Shown one piece after another: positions 35,880 to 45,920 of a DNA stretch of 64,000 nt. This stretch comes from Listeria seeligeri serovar 1/2b str. SLCC3954 (lineage in GTDB: Bacteria; Bacillota; Bacilli; Lactobacillales; Listeriaceae). Below the pieces are notes generated by a model. That model was not told the DNA's origin and searched no databases. It was given only the letters and a program-made list of their open reading frames with translations. Each line of letters opens with the position of its first letter. Positions within the stretch are counted from its first letter, which is position 1. The stretch covers positions 496,001 through 560,000 of the forward strand of contig NC_013891.1 of the NCBI RefSeq assembly GCF_000027145.1, read 5' to 3'. Made by a program: the position numbers and the translations under genes.

Positions 35880-36290
35880 ATGACACAGTTTATGAAGCTT
35901 TTTTTCACGAGCGCCGTTGTTTTTTTGATATTTGATCTTTTTTGGTTGCTCGTAGTTTCTAAAAAAATGTATGAACATTTTATCGGGGATTTAATGGGGG
36001 ATGTTCGAATCTTTCCAGCGGTAATTTTCTATGTAATTTATGTTATTGGGGTTACTTTTTTCGTTTTAATTCCAGGGACTGAAAAAGGCAGTATTGGTTA
36101 TGTAATATTAGCGGGAGCGTTATTTGGATTGATTTGCTATGCGACTTATGATTTGACGAACTTGGCGACACTTAAAGATTGGCCAGTAGCGATGACTGTA
36201 ATTGACCTTGTTTGGGGAACTGCAGTGACAACCGTGACTTCTGTGATTGTTTACTTTATTAATATGAATTTCTTTGGAGGAGGTTCGTAA
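35880..36290 (+). CDS. DUF2177 family membrane protein
   Basis: A 136-residue integral membrane protein with four predicted helices (about 8-28, 44-64, 72-92, 107-130). LFGLICYATYDLTNLATLKDWP is the DUF2177 hallmark. The function of the family is unknown. It starts an operon with the DhaL-DegV fusion (2-nt gap) and DUF1295 protein. GGGGAG lies just before the ATG, which is the first codon after the repeat-containing leader. Confidence 0.85.
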   Translation: MTQFMKLFFTSAVVFLIFDLFWLLVVSKKMYEHFIGDLMGDVRIFPAVIFYVIYVIGVTFFVLIPGTEKGSIGYVILAGALFGLICYATYDLTNLATLKDWPVAMTVIDLVWGTAVTTVTSVIVYFINMNFFGGGS

Positions 36291-36292
36291 TA

Positions 36293-38068
36293 ATGACGGA
36301 AGTAGGGAATATGCGTTTATTACAAGGCATGTTAAATGGTGCCAGAGAGGTAATAAGCAAAAAGGATGAACTGAATCGGATTAATGTTTTCCCTGTAGCA
36401 GATGGTGACACTGGGAGTAATCTGGCTTCGTTAATGCAAGCAATTATTGATAATGTCGCGCAGAAAGATTATTCCACGAAAGAGCTACTGGATGAAGTTG
36501 CTTCGGCCGCACTAATTGGAGCACGTGGTAATTCAGGGATGATTTTTGCGCAATATTTAAATGCCGTTGCAGAAAGTTATCATCATCTTGAATCTACCGT
36601 AGAAGAATTAGTGCAAGCTTTTCAAAAGGCGGTAAATAAGGCATATGAGGCACTACTGGATCCAAAAGAAGGAACGATATTATCTGTGATGAGCGCTTGG
36701 TCAGAAGCACTTGCGGAAAACTACACAAAAGAGAAGTCTCTTCATCATTCCTTATTGAACGCACAAGAAGTTGCAGAAAAAGCTTTGGCCAATACGCAGT
36801 TTCAAATGCCCATTTTAAAGAAAAATCGGTTAGTTGATTCGGGCGCTAAAGGTTTTTATTATTTTATTGTTGGGCTTACGAATGCTTATTGTGAAAAAGT
36901 AGCAGTGATTTCTGAAATGGTCGAGGATGACCAAGAACCAATAGAGCATGTGGAAACTTCAAAGCCGCTATACAGATATTGTTCGGAATTTATCATCAAA
37001 AGCCCTACTGCTACAAAACAAACCATCCAAACGGTTCTAGCTACTAAAGGAGATTCTTTGGTAATTGTAGGAAATGAAGGGCAAATAAAACTCCATATCC
37101 ACACCAATGAGCCGAAAGAAGTATTAAACTTACTCGCAAAGTATGGCACAATGACCTACCAAAAAGTCGATGATATGAGGTTACAATATGATGTGACGAA
37201 AAAACCACGAGCAAAAACTGCTATTGTGACGGATTCTATTGCTGATTTACCGGAAGAATTTTTACTAACTCACCAAATTCATGTACTACCAATGAATATT
37301 TTGGCAGAGGATGAGAGTTTTCTAGACAAGTTGACAGTAGGACCAACAATGATTAAAGAAAAAATGATGCAACAAGTTAAAATGAGTACTGCTCAGCCAA
37401 CTATCCGTTCAGTAGATGCCTTGCTTTCATTTTTAGAAAATAAGTATGAACAGGTATTAATCATTACAGTTTCTGCCCAATTAAGCGGAACTTATCAATT
37501 AATCAAGCAACGGATTAAACAAAAGAATTTAGCGTCTGATTGGATACATGTCATTGATTCACGACTAAATTCGGTTGCTGAAGGGCTGTTAGTGAAGCAA
37601 GCAGTGGAACTAGTAGAAGCAGGACGCACATTTGAAGAAATAACTAGACAAATAGAACAAACAGCTAAGCGTAGTTTTATTTATGTTGCAGTAGCTGATT
37701 TATCGCCAATGGTAGAATCAGGGAGAATTCCACGTTTTTTAGGGAAAATTGCTCAAAAACTCTCACTATTTCCAATCGTCAGCTTAGATGAAAACGGAGA
37801 AGGTAAACTAATCGGCGTATCTTTTAGTCAAAACCAAAGCATGAAAAAAATCATTAAAAAAGTCACAAAACTACATCACGAAAATCAATTAGAAGAGCTG
37901 GCAGTCACACATGTTTCTTCAGCAGATAAAGCTAATGACTGGGGTAATCAATTGCAGAAACTGACTGGACAGCTGAGTTATATAGTAGATAGTTCATCAG
38001 CAATTGCAATTAGCGCGGGAATTGGCAGTGTCGCAGTTGCTGGTATTAAAAAGGAGGAAACAATATGA
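36293..38068 (+). CDS. DhaL (DAK2)-DegV fusion protein, FakA/FakB-like
   Basis: A 591-residue fusion. Residues 1-190 form a DhaL/DAK2 ATP-binding kinase domain ([46 protein letters not shown]). A FakA-like middle domain ([23 protein letters not shown]) runs to about 300. A DegV domain follows ([49 protein letters not shown]). In fatty acid kinase these functions sit in separate proteins: FakA phosphorylates fatty acids held by DegV-type FakB. A built-in acyl carrier is therefore plausible but inferred. It overlaps the DUF1295 gene by 4 nt. Confidence 0.88.
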   Translation: MTEVGNMRLLQGMLNGAREVISKKDELNRINVFPVADGDTGSNLASLMQAIIDNVAQKDYSTKELLDEVASAALIGARGNSGMIFAQYLNAVAESYHHLESTVEELVQAFQKAVNKAYEALLDPKEGTILSVMSAWSEALAENYTKEKSLHHSLLNAQEVAEKALANTQFQMPILKKNRLVDSGAKGFYYFIVGLTNAYCEKVAVISEMVEDDQEPIEHVETSKPLYRYCSEFIIKSPTATKQTIQTVLATKGDSLVIVGNEGQIKLHIHTNEPKEVLNLLAKYGTMTYQKVDDMRLQYDVTKKPRAKTAIVTDSIADLPEEFLLTHQIHVLPMNILAEDESFLDKLTVGPTMIKEKMMQQVKMSTAQPTIRSVDALLSFLENKYEQVLIITVSAQLSGTYQLIKQRIKQKNLASDWIHVIDSRLNSVAEGLLVKQAVELVEAGRTFEEITRQIEQTAKRSFIYVAVADLSPMVESGRIPRFLGKIAQKLSLFPIVSLDENGEGKLIGVSFSQNQSMKKIIKKVTKLHHENQLEELAVTHVSSADKANDWGNQLQKLTGQLSYIVDSSSAIAISAGIGSVAVAGIKKEETI

Positions 38069-38838
38069 TGTATTGGCTTGTAGCGGGAGTTTTATTCGTG
38101 TATTTTGTTATTTGGTTTATTATTTCCAAAGTGAAACAAAAATACTCTTTAGTGGATATTGCTTGGGGTGGCGGTTTTGTAGTCGTAGCTTGGACAGGAT
38201 TTTTGGCGACTTTAAGCATGACAATCCAAAACATCACGATACTTATATTAGTAACTTTATGGGGCGTACGTTTATTCTGGCATCTAGCTCGTAGAAACTG
38301 GAATAAACCAGAAGATTATCGTTATGTAAATATGCGGAAACGCTGGGGCACAAAATTGGTTAATTTAAAAGCATTTTTGAATGTTTTTGTCTTACAAGGT
38401 GTCTTACTTTTCATTATTGCTTTACCGATTACACATACCTTTGCAAATGAAACAGCAGATTTTCATTGGTGGCAAGTCGTAGGGATTGTTTTATGGGTGA
38501 TTGGTTTTATCTTTGAAGTTGGCGGAGATTCTCAGCTTGAAAACTTTAAAAAGAATCCAGCTAACAAAGGAAAACTGTTAACGACAGGTTTTTGGGCAGT
38601 GACGAGACACCCGAATTATTTTGGCGAAGCACTTAGTTGGTGGGGCGTATTTTTAGTCGCTTTTACAGGACTAACAGCTAGTTGGTTAATTATTAGCCCA
38701 GTAGTAATTACTTTATTATTGTTATTCGTCTCAGGAGTTCCTTTACTAGAAAAGAAATACCAAGACCGTGAAGATTTTAAACAATATGCGAACAAAACCT
38801 CCAAATTTTTTCCAATCATTGGTAAAAAAGGGCTTTAA
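38065..38838 (+). CDS. DUF1295 / steroid 5-alpha-reductase-like membrane protein
   Basis: A 257-residue membrane protein with six to seven helices. The C-terminal ICMT/steroid-reductase signature is [22 protein letters not shown] followed by [20 protein letters not shown]. Members are methyltransferases or reductases acting on lipids, and bacterial DUF1295 proteins are mostly uncharacterised. The ATG overlaps the end of the DegV fusion (ATGA), indicating coupling and a shared lipid-related role. Confidence 0.85.
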   Translation: MMYWLVAGVLFVYFVIWFIISKVKQKYSLVDIAWGGGFVVVAWTGFLATLSMTIQNITILILVTLWGVRLFWHLARRNWNKPEDYRYVNMRKRWGTKLVNLKAFLNVFVLQGVLLFIIALPITHTFANETADFHWWQVVGIVLWVIGFIFEVGGDSQLENFKKNPANKGKLLTTGFWAVTRHPNYFGEALSWWGVFLVAFTGLTASWLIISPVVITLLLLFVSGVPLLEKKYQDREDFKQYANKTSKFFPIIGKKGL

Positions 38839-38904
38839 GGAGTGGCGAAAAATCTTACTAGGGCTATTAATTGCTATTTACCATACAAAGCGAGTAGAAT
38901 AAAA

Positions 38905-38928
38905 ATAGGTATTATAACAGGTACCTAT
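38905..38928 (+). promoter_or_regulatory. inverted repeat before the DUF1269 gene
   Basis: ATAGGTA (38905-38911) and TACCTAT (38922-38928) flank an AT-rich core. It could be an operator or a promoter element. No regulator is assigned. Confidence 0.3.
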
Positions 38929-38960
38929 ACAATACTTAAGATGCGAGAGGGGTACAACAA

Positions 38961-39503
38961 ATGAAAAAAGAAAAAACAGTGTTAATTATGAACTTCGATG
39001 AGGAAAGTATTTCTTATCAAGCTTTTTCTGAAATGAAAAGATTACATCAGGAACGTAAAATCATCGGCTACCAAATGGCAGTTGTAAAACATGAACCTGG
39101 AAATAAACTTGAAGCACAGGATTTTCTTGACTTTACTGGTGCCGACAAAAACATGAAAGACAGCCTTATCGGGATGTTAATCGGTATTCTAGGTGGTCCA
39201 TTTGGTATATTAATCGGTTGGATGATTGGTGCAATCGTTGGTACTACAAAAGATGCGGGCGAAGTGAAAAATGCTTTAACCATCTTTGAAAGAACGTTAA
39301 AAACGATTCCAGAAGGTTCAACAGGCGTTATCTTGATTGCAACAGAACAAGAATTAGGAAACGTAAACGATGTAGCTATTGATGAATTACATGGTCGTGT
39401 TCAACGTATGGACGAAGCTATTGTAGCTCAAGAAATCAAAGAAGCACAAGCTACAGAAGGAAAAGCAAAAGACTCAGCTAAAAAACATTGGTTCAGTAAA
39501 TAA
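38961..39503 (+). CDS. DUF1269 family protein
   Basis: A 180-residue protein with one glycine-rich hydrophobic stretch (about 73-97, LIGMLIGILGGPFGILIGWM) embedded between soluble parts. The N-terminal part (VLIMNFDEESISYQAFSEM) and the central region match DUF1269. Such proteins are often stress-related, but their function is unknown. GAGGGG precedes the ATG. It is monocistronic with a strong terminator. Confidence 0.8.
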   Translation: MKKEKTVLIMNFDEESISYQAFSEMKRLHQERKIIGYQMAVVKHEPGNKLEAQDFLDFTGADKNMKDSLIGMLIGILGGPFGILIGWMIGAIVGTTKDAGEVKNALTIFERTLKTIPEGSTGVILIATEQELGNVNDVAIDELHGRVQRMDEAIVAQEIKEAQATEGKAKDSAKKHWFSK

Positions 39504-39511
39504 GATACTTC

Positions 39512-39541
39512 AAAGAGGATAGAGCAATCTATCCTCTTTTT
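39512..39541 (+). terminator. terminator after the DUF1269 gene
   Basis: A 12-bp stem AAAGAGGATAGA/TCTATCCTCTTT with a GCAA tetraloop (39512-39539), then T residues. Confidence 0.92.
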
Positions 39542-39674
39542 GTTTTAATATTCCAGAAAATGGGAAATAAAAACAAAATAATCGCTTAAATTTGTCTAGA
39601 TATAATTTTTCTTCAGATGGTAACGCTTTACTTATTTTTATTTTCTGAAAGCTATTTTCATAGAATTAAAAACA

Positions 39675-39683
39675 TGCTACAAT
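39675..39683 (+). promoter_or_regulatory. formate/nitrite channel gene promoter
   Basis: TGCTACAAT is an extended -10 (TACAAT at 39678-39683). No good -35 is visible. A perfect palindrome lies just downstream. Confidence 0.5.
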
Positions 39684-39690
39684 GAACAAG

Positions 39691-39705
39691 TTGTGATTTT
39701 CACAA
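39691..39705 (+). promoter_or_regulatory. palindromic operator candidate TTGTGA-TTT-TCACAA
   Basis: Perfect 6-bp arms spaced by 3 bases, starting at about the predicted transcription start. The arms equal those of Rex and Crp-type sites, but the spacing is shorter than the N6 of Rex. A repressor position is suggested. Confidence 0.5.
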
Positions 39706-39735
39706 GAATAATTCTTTATTTGGAGTTGAAGTAAC

Positions 39736-40536
39736 TTGGATGTAGAAAGTAGTCCATTAATGCAGAAAATTGATTATAGTACGCGCAAAAAAATTGATTT
39801 AGTAAATAATAGTATTCTTCGTTATATTGTGCGCGCCATGTTAGCATGTTTATTCTTAACACTTGGTACTGCTGTTGCGGTAATGATTGGTGATAAAGTA
39901 GATCATTTCGCACCAGGGCTTGGAAAAATTGTCTATGCGTTTATGTTTAGTTGGTCGCTCGTGATGATTATTTATATGAACGCCGAACTTGGAACATCGA
40001 ATATGATGTATATGACAACAGGTGTATATCAAAAAATTATCAAACCAGGTAAAGCATTGCAAATTTTATTCTTATGTATTATTTGTAACTTACTTGGTGG
40101 AATCTTGGCTGGGTATTTAGTATCTTTGACAGCAGCATTCCAAAATTTACCAGCGGATCATTTCTTGTTTACAGCAGTTACTGGTAAGCTTGAGAAAGCG
40201 CCACTCGAGATTTTTGTCGAAGGTATTTTTGCCAATATTGTTGTAAATACGGCCGTGCTTTGTACACTACGAATGAAAGATGATGCTGGGAAAGTTATTG
40301 CAATGATTTTCATTATTTTCATCTTTGCTTTCTTAGGATTTGAACACGTTATCGCCAACTTCTCTTCATTCTCACTCGCGTTTTTCGCTTCAGGCGGAAC
40401 TCTTGCTGCTATGACAGTAGGAAATGTTTCTGTCAACTTAGTACTCGCGCTGTTAGGGAATTTTGTCGGAGGTGGCCTCGTGATTGGGTTAGGGTATGCT
40501 TGGCTTAACCGAACGAAATCGATTTATAAAGACTAA
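39736..40536 (+). CDS. formate/nitrite (FNT) family channel
   Basis: A 266-residue FNT-family membrane channel with six helices. LACLFLTLGTAVAVMIGD and LGTSNMMYMTTGVYQ (the FNT hallmark, including the omega-loop region) are visible. In helix 5-6 GFEHVIANFSSFSLA contains the FExxxAN-type signature. It moves formate, nitrite or related anions as a pentamer. The start is TTG at 39736 with GGAG about 10 nt upstream. An ATG nine codons later is an alternative. The palindrome in the leader suggests redox or anaerobic control. Confidence 0.88.
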   Translation: MDVESSPLMQKIDYSTRKKIDLVNNSILRYIVRAMLACLFLTLGTAVAVMIGDKVDHFAPGLGKIVYAFMFSWSLVMIIYMNAELGTSNMMYMTTGVYQKIIKPGKALQILFLCIICNLLGGILAGYLVSLTAAFQNLPADHFLFTAVTGKLEKAPLEIFVEGIFANIVVNTAVLCTLRMKDDAGKVIAMIFIIFIFAFLGFEHVIANFSSFSLAFFASGGTLAAMTVGNVSVNLVLALLGNFVGGGLVIGLGYAWLNRTKSIYKD

Positions 40537-40540
40537 TTAA

Positions 40541-40574
40541 AAAGCTAGCTCAGAAATTTCTGAGCTAGCTTTTT

Positions 40575-40576
<2 letters not shown>
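40541..40576. terminator. bidirectional terminator between FNT gene and metX
   Basis: AAAGCTAGCTCAG/CTGAGCTAGCTTT (40541-40553 with 40560-40572), T-run on one side and A-run on the other. Confidence 0.92.
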
Positions 40577-41687
<1,111 letters not shown>

Positions 41688-41697
41688 TCACTTCCCC

Positions 41698-42975
41698 CTA
41701 AATTTGCTCCAGTGCTTGCGTCAAGTCTTGGATAATATCATCCGCATTTTCGATTCCGATGGATAGACGAATGGATTCTGGTTTTACGCCGGCTGTAAGT
41801 TGTTGTTCTGCGTTTAATTGTTGGTGAGTAGTAGAAGCTGGATGGATAATAAGTGATTTTGCATCCCCAACATTCGCTAAATGTGAAAATAATTCAACTG
41901 ACTCAATCACTTTTTTCCCTGCTTCATAGCCACCCTTAACGCCAAATGTGAAGATTGCACCAGGGCCTTTTGGTAAATATTTTTGAGCTAGGTCAAAGTA
42001 TTTATTTTCTTTTAGACCAGGATAGTTAACCCAAACTACTTTTGGATGGTCATTTAAGAAATTTGCGACCAATTTTGCATTTTTGACATGTTGTTCTAAA
42101 CGCAATGAAAGTGTCTCTAAGCCAAGGATTAGTAAGAATGCGTTGAATGGTGAAAGAGCGGCACCTGTATCACGTAGCAGCGAAACACGAAGCTTAGTAA
42201 TATAAGCAGCTGCGCCAACGTCATTCGTATAAGATAGTCCATTATAGCTATCATCAGGAACAACTAATTTTGGAAACTTGCCATTTGCCCAGTTGAATTT
42301 CCCGGAGTCAATAACAGCGCCACCAATTGCAACCCCGTGTCCGCCGATAAATTTAGTAGCTGAATAAACAACAATATCAGCGCCAAAGTCAAAAGGACGA
42401 TTTAAATAGGCAGTCGCGAATGTATTATCAATAATAAGCGGGATATCCGAGGCATGCGCAATATTTGCCACTTTTTCAATATCGACAATATTAATATCCG
42501 GATTGCCAATCGTTTCAACAAAGACCGCTTTTGTATTTTCTTTAATGGCCTTTTCGAAATTTTCAGGTTCATTTGGATCAACAAAAGTTACATCAATTCC
42601 AAAAGTTTTAAATGTATGGGAGAAAAGGGTGTGCGTGCCACCATAAAGTGTAGCGGCTGCAACAATATGATCCCCGGAACCCGCAATATTCAAAATAGAA
42701 TAAGTAATTGCGGACATTCCAGAAGCTGTTGCAACTGCACCAATACCGCCTTCAAGTAGAGTCAACCGTTCCTCTAAAACTGCTGTTGTTGGATTCATAA
42801 TTCGCGTATAAATATTTCCTGTTTCTTGTAAACCAAATAATGCAGCTGCATGTTCCGGACTATCAAATGTGTATGAAGTTGTTTGGTAAATAGGAACTGC
42901 TCGCGCGTGCGTATCTCCGTCCGGTGTATGTCCTCCGTGCACTTGAATTGTTTCAAATTTATACTCATTACTCAT
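41698..42975 (-). CDS. metY: O-acetylhomoserine sulfhydrylase
   Basis: A 425-residue PLP enzyme of the Cys/Met metabolism family that makes homocysteine from O-acetylhomoserine and sulfide. FETIQVHGG and [16 protein letters not shown] are N-terminal hallmarks. The PLP lysine lies in [26 protein letters not shown] ends the protein. ATG 42975 has GGGGAG 8 nt upstream. The GTG at 42984 overlaps that site and is less likely. It is first gene of the metY-metX operon. Confidence 0.94.
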   Translation of the reverse strand: MSNEYKFETIQVHGGHTPDGDTHARAVPIYQTTSYTFDSPEHAAALFGLQETGNIYTRIMNPTTAVLEERLTLLEGGIGAVATASGMSAITYSILNIAGSGDHIVAAATLYGGTHTLFSHTFKTFGIDVTFVDPNEPENFEKAIKENTKAVFVETIGNPDINIVDIEKVANIAHASDIPLIIDNTFATAYLNRPFDFGADIVVYSATKFIGGHGVAIGGAVIDSGKFNWANGKFPKLVVPDDSYNGLSYTNDVGAAAYITKLRVSLLRDTGAALSPFNAFLLILGLETLSLRLEQHVKNAKLVANFLNDHPKVVWVNYPGLKENKYFDLAQKYLPKGPGAIFTFGVKGGYEAGKKVIESVELFSHLANVGDAKSLIIHPASTTHQQLNAEQQLTAGVKPESIRLSIGIENADDIIQDLTQALEQI

Positions 42976-43019
42976 AAAATCCACTCCCCATTAAAATGTT
43001 TTTATTAGCAAATTCCATC

Positions 43020-43057
43020 AAAAAACCTCCCTAGCAGTATATAAGCCGCCAGAGAGG
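43020..43057 (-). terminator. SAM riboswitch terminator
   Basis: On the minus strand CCTCTCT (43057-43051) pairs with AGGGAGG (43032-43026) ahead of TTTTTT (43025-43020). It is inactivated when the competing pairing 43098-43107 with 43033-43042 forms. Confidence 0.8.
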
Positions 43058-43084
43058 ATGAGTTTCCTAAACTTGGATTTCCGA

Positions 43085-43181
43085 CTTATCTCTCAGAATA
43101 TACTGCTGGAATTAGCACCGTGAATAAACATTCCGGTTGCTAAGGCTTCAAAGGGCCAGTCCCTCCACCTTTCGTGATAAG
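43085..43181 (-). promoter_or_regulatory. SAM-I (S-box) riboswitch aptamer
   Basis: On the minus strand the conserved CTTATCACGAAAGGTGGAGG, GGCCCTTTGAAGCC, TAGCAACCGG, CACGGTGCTAATTCC and CTGAGAGATAAG segments occur in order, with the P1 pair CTTATC/GATAAG. It controls metY-metX. The 3' end of the aptamer side (AGCAGTATAT, 43107-43098) is perfectly complementary to ATATACTGCT (43042-43033), giving an antiterminator. Confidence 0.97.
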
Positions 43182-43322
43182 AAAATACTATTAAATTAAG
43201 TTATATAATACTCTGAATGAAATGAATTGTCAATTATATGTGTATATAAACTAAAATTCAATTATTTTGTGTAAAATTTATGACGTTTTGTAGAAAATAA
43301 TAATTTTTTTAAGTGTAAAAGG

Positions 43323-43348
43323 GTTTTAAATGCGTCTTTTTAGGTTAT
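43323..43348 (+). promoter_or_regulatory. candidate sigma-B promoter of the HdeD-like gene
   Basis: GTTT (43323-43326), 16 nt and GGTTAT (43343-43348), one mismatch from GGGTAT. From memory, the L. monocytogenes orthologue lmo0596 belongs to the general stress regulon. A second weaker match is GTTT at 43363 with GGGGAG at 43382. Confidence 0.4.
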
Positions 43349-43421
43349 TATAGATAAGTCTAGTTTTATACTCATTAGATTGGGGAGAATTAGAACAAAC
43401 AAAGGGAGTTGAAATAAAAAA

Positions 43422-43949
43422 ATGAAAACATTTACACGTATTCTTGTTTTATTAGCAGGGATTGCCATGATCGTACTTGGAATTTGGTTCTTATTCCATC
43501 CGGGGATTTCCTTATTAACCTCGACATTAATGTTTGGTTTCTTGCTACTCATTTCTGGTATCTTTCATACAGTTTCTTATTTTTCAGACAAGAAATTGCA
43601 AAAAGTTTCTGGTTGGGTGTTAGCTGATGGTATTTTATCTATTTTATTAGGTTTCTTGCTATTATTTAATGAATTTGCAGGTACTGAAACAATCGTATTA
43701 CTTTTTGGTATGTGGGTACTGTTTGCTGGTATTATGCGTACAATTGGTGCATTTACAGCCAAACAAAACAACGTACAAGGATGGGGCTGGATTTTAACAA
43801 TTGGTATCATTGGTATCGTTGTTGGATTCATCGCACTTTTCAATCCAGTTGTTTCCGCAATTGGTATCGTACTTATCGTTGGTATTTTCTTCATCGTTCA
43901 AGGTATCAGCGCAATTGCAACATTCTTCTTTATTGGTAAAACAAATTAA
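43422..43949 (+). CDS. HdeD-like/DUF308 membrane protein
   Basis: A 175-residue protein with six membrane helices in three repeated pairs (for example VLLAGIAMIVLGIWFLFHPG and WILTIGIIGIVVGFIALFNP), the DUF308/HdeD pattern. E. coli HdeD is linked to acid resistance. The activity is unknown. AAAGGGAG lies about 14 nt ahead of the ATG. Monocistronic, with a terminator immediately after. A possible sigma-B promoter upstream would fit a stress role. Confidence 0.86.
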   Translation: MKTFTRILVLLAGIAMIVLGIWFLFHPGISLLTSTLMFGFLLLISGIFHTVSYFSDKKLQKVSGWVLADGILSILLGFLLLFNEFAGTETIVLLFGMWVLFAGIMRTIGAFTAKQNNVQGWGWILTIGIIGIVVGFIALFNPVVSAIGIVLIVGIFFIVQGISAIATFFFIGKTN

Positions 43950-43954
43950 TTAAG

Positions 43955-43993
43955 ATGCGAAACTAGCTTTTATCGCTGGTTTCGTATTTTTTT
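43955..43993 (+). terminator. terminator of the HdeD-like gene
   Basis: ATGCGAAACTAGC/GCTGGTTTCGTAT (43955-43967 with 43975-43987; G-T pairs), then TTTTTT. Confidence 0.85.
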
Positions 43994-44001
43994 GGATAAT
44001 A

Positions 44002-44048
44002 AAAAAGGAACAAAAACTGATAGTGAAATTCAGCTTTTGTTCCTTTTT
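44002..44048. terminator. terminator of the Crp/Fnr gene
   Basis: A long stem AAAAAGGAACAAAAACTGA/TCAGCTTTTGTTCCTTTTT (44002-44020 with 44030-44048). It works best for the leftward gene. Confidence 0.85.
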
Positions 44049-44069
44049 CATTAAATAATTATTTTAAAT

Positions 44070-44771
44070 TTACAAATAAGTTTTATATGTAGTATTTAAT
44101 TTCTGTTTTTGAATCGAAAAATCATTAATGCGCCACGGTTTAGGCGATAACGTGATGATTCCTTCTTCTTCCAACTTACGTAAATTAGTCGCGACATAAG
44201 CACGCGCTAAATTTAAATAATTACCCAAGATTTTTTGTGTAAAATAATATGGAATTAAACATGATCCGTCTGATTCAATTCTTCCAAAACGTTCCCCGCA
44301 TGCAATTAACCCAGCTAAAACTTTTTCATTAGAAGGTAAATTGACGTAAGCTTCTCGTTCTAAAATAGGTTGAACCATACTTTGCATTAACGTATTCATT
44401 TGCCAAAAAACATCTGGGGAGCTTAAAAATTTACCAAGAACATACTTACGCTCAAATTGATATACGCTGACTTCGCTAATTGTCGTGTAGTTAACAGGTG
44501 ATTTAGCGCCACCAAGCATCGTAAGCGGTCCGATGGCATCATTTTTTCCTAAAAAGGTAATGATGCTGTCTTCTTTACATGTGTTTTTACTCATGGAGAC
44601 GACTCCATCTCCAATAACATAGAAGTAAGTGGTTTCTTCACCTTCTGTTAAAATCTTTTGGTTGCGTCTAAAGCGAATTCTTTTATATGGAAGAACTGCT
44701 TCATTGGAATCTTTTAACAAATCAAGCAAATCTGTGTTGTAAAAGCTATTTTCCTCGTTTAATAATGACAT
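44070..44771 (-). CDS. Crp/Fnr-family transcriptional regulator
   Basis: A 233-residue regulator with an N-terminal cyclic-nucleotide-binding-like barrel (KILTEGEETTYFYVIGDG) and a C-terminal winged helix (FTQKILGNYLNLARAYVATN, LRKLEEEGIITL). No Fe-S cysteine cluster typical of Fnr is visible (only scattered Cys), so the signal is unknown. Listeria encodes many PrfA/Crp paralogues. GGGGA lies ahead of the ATG, and a TATAAT precedes the gene on the minus strand near 44812. Confidence 0.88.
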   Translation of the reverse strand: MSLLNEENSFYNTDLLDLLKDSNEAVLPYKRIRFRRNQKILTEGEETTYFYVIGDGVVSMSKNTCKEDSIITFLGKNDAIGPLTMLGGAKSPVNYTTISEVSVYQFERKYVLGKFLSSPDVFWQMNTLMQSMVQPILEREAYVNLPSNEKVLAGLIACGERFGRIESDGSCLIPYYFTQKILGNYLNLARAYVATNLRKLEEEGIITLSPKPWRINDFSIQKQKLNTTYKTYL

Positions 44772-44846
44772 ATACCGAGTCCCCTTTTCTCAGTGTGAAT
44801 CATTATTATTATATAGGAGAAAAGCTAAAATGTGTATTAATGGGGC

Positions 44847-45395
44847 TTATGAAGCTTTAAGTAATTTGGCTTTTAGTAAACGATCCCGGATAAGAATACC
44901 TAAAATCGCAGCAAAAACAGCTTTAATAATGCCAGGAATAATAAATGGTACCATCCCAGTCAAAAAGGCGGCTGGCCAATCAAGTCCAGTACTTACTTTT
45001 AACCATAATACACCAAAGATAAGCGTGACGATTGCTCCTAGAATATTGGCGATGATAGCAAATGGAACGGTGAATTTGGTTTTTTCAAGCAGCCAACCTG
45101 TAAGTAGGGCATTGAAAATAAAACCAATAATAAATCCGCCAGTTGGTCCAAAAATAATCCCAATTCCTGCCGTCATTCCTTGAAAAACAGGGATTCCAAC
45201 AGCACCAAGAACTATGTAAACTAAAACAGAAATAGTACCGTGTCTAGCTCCGAGAATTGTTGCGGCTAGTCCAATCGCAAATGTTTGCCCAGTAAGTGGA
45301 ATCGGCCCAAGCGGAATAGCAACTTGAGCAAGTATGGCAATGATTACTGCAAACAAAGAATCTACCACTAAAAATTTCAACTTTTGATCACGCAT
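44847..45395 (-). CDS. bioY: BioY biotin transporter S component
   Basis: A 182-residue biotin-binding S component with six helices. Typical segments are PLGPIPLTGQTFAIGLAATI and GARHGTISVLVYIVLGAVGIP, and PTGGFIIGF (the biotin pocket). It works with an ECF energising module encoded elsewhere. ATG 45395 has AAGGAG upstream. The frame extends 16 codons further into a BirA-type operator (45413-45443), which makes that longer start unlikely and predicts repression by BirA with biotin. Confidence 0.93.
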   Translation of the reverse strand: MRDQKLKFLVVDSLFAVIIAILAQVAIPLGPIPLTGQTFAIGLAATILGARHGTISVLVYIVLGAVGIPVFQGMTAGIGIIFGPTGGFIIGFIFNALLTGWLLEKTKFTVPFAIIANILGAIVTLIFGVLWLKVSTGLDWPAAFLTGMVPFIIPGIIKAVFAAILGILIRDRLLKAKLLKAS

Positions 45396-45412
45396 AATAT
45401 AATCGCTCCTTA

Positions 45413-45443
45413 ATGTAAACTTATTACTAAAATAGGTTAACAT
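45413..45443 (-). promoter_or_regulatory. BirA-type biotin operator
   Basis: On the minus strand ATGTTAACC (45443-45435), 13 nt and AGTTTACAT (45421-45413), an imperfect palindrome like the BirA operator TTGTAAACC-N14/16-GGTTTACAA. It lies directly ahead of the bioY ribosome binding site. Confidence 0.7.
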
Positions 45444-45485
45444 TTATCTTTTAAAAAAACAATACTATTTTTTTTGGTCAGTACC

Positions 45486-45514
45486 TTGCAATGAACACTA
45501 GTGTATGATAAACT
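45486..45514 (+). promoter_or_regulatory. promoter and palindrome of the padR operon
   Basis: TTGCAA (45486-45491), 17 nt and TAAACT (45509-45514). The spacer contains the 10-bp palindrome ACACTAGTGT (45495-45504), a likely PadR autoregulation site. Confidence 0.55.
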
Positions 45515-45587
45515 ATAGCAGTACTGAATAATATTTAGTAGTGGTGAGTTATTACTAGTAGGAATTTTACAGAATGGAGGAGTTTGC

Positions 45588-45920
45588 ATGGAAGTTAACC
45601 CACAGTTCAAAAAAGGCGTGTTAGAACTTTGCTGTTTATTTTTAATTCAAAAGAAAGATTGTTATGGCTATGAGTTAGCAAATCAAGTTTCGAAATATAT
45701 CGAAGTAGCGGAAGGTGCTATTTACCCTGTACTTAGAAGACTTGTTAAAGAAGAGTATTGCTCTACTTATTTAGTTGAGTCCAATGAAGGACCATCAAGA
45801 AAATATTATCAGCTAACCGTAAAAGGTGAGATTTACTTGAATGAGCTTATCTCTGAATGGAATAATTTTACAGACAGTGTGTCAAAGCTTTTAACTGAGG
45901 AGGAAGCGGAAAATGAATAA
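45588..45920 (+). CDS. PadR-family transcriptional regulator
   Basis: A 110-residue winged-helix regulator (GVLELCCLFLIQKKDCYGYE, GAIYPVLRRLVKEEY, GPSRKYYQLTVKGE). It is the short PadR-s2 form. It overlaps the DUF1700 gene by 8 nt, and this PadR, HAAS-domain and DUF4097 trio is a recurrent Firmicute module thought to sense envelope status. GGAGGAG precedes the ATG. Autoregulation is inferred from the palindrome within its promoter. Confidence 0.92.
   Translation: MEVNPQFKKGVLELCCLFLIQKKDCYGYELANQVSKYIEVAEGAIYPVLRRLVKEEYCSTYLVESNEGPSRKYYQLTVKGEIYLNELISEWNNFTDSVSKLLTEEEAENE

Noticed and set aside
39615..39660. Possible cre sites upstream of the formate/nitrite channel gene (TGGTAACGCTTTAC and TGAAAGCTATTTTCA)
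   Set aside because: The first has four mismatches and the second has the wrong length, so neither is convincing.
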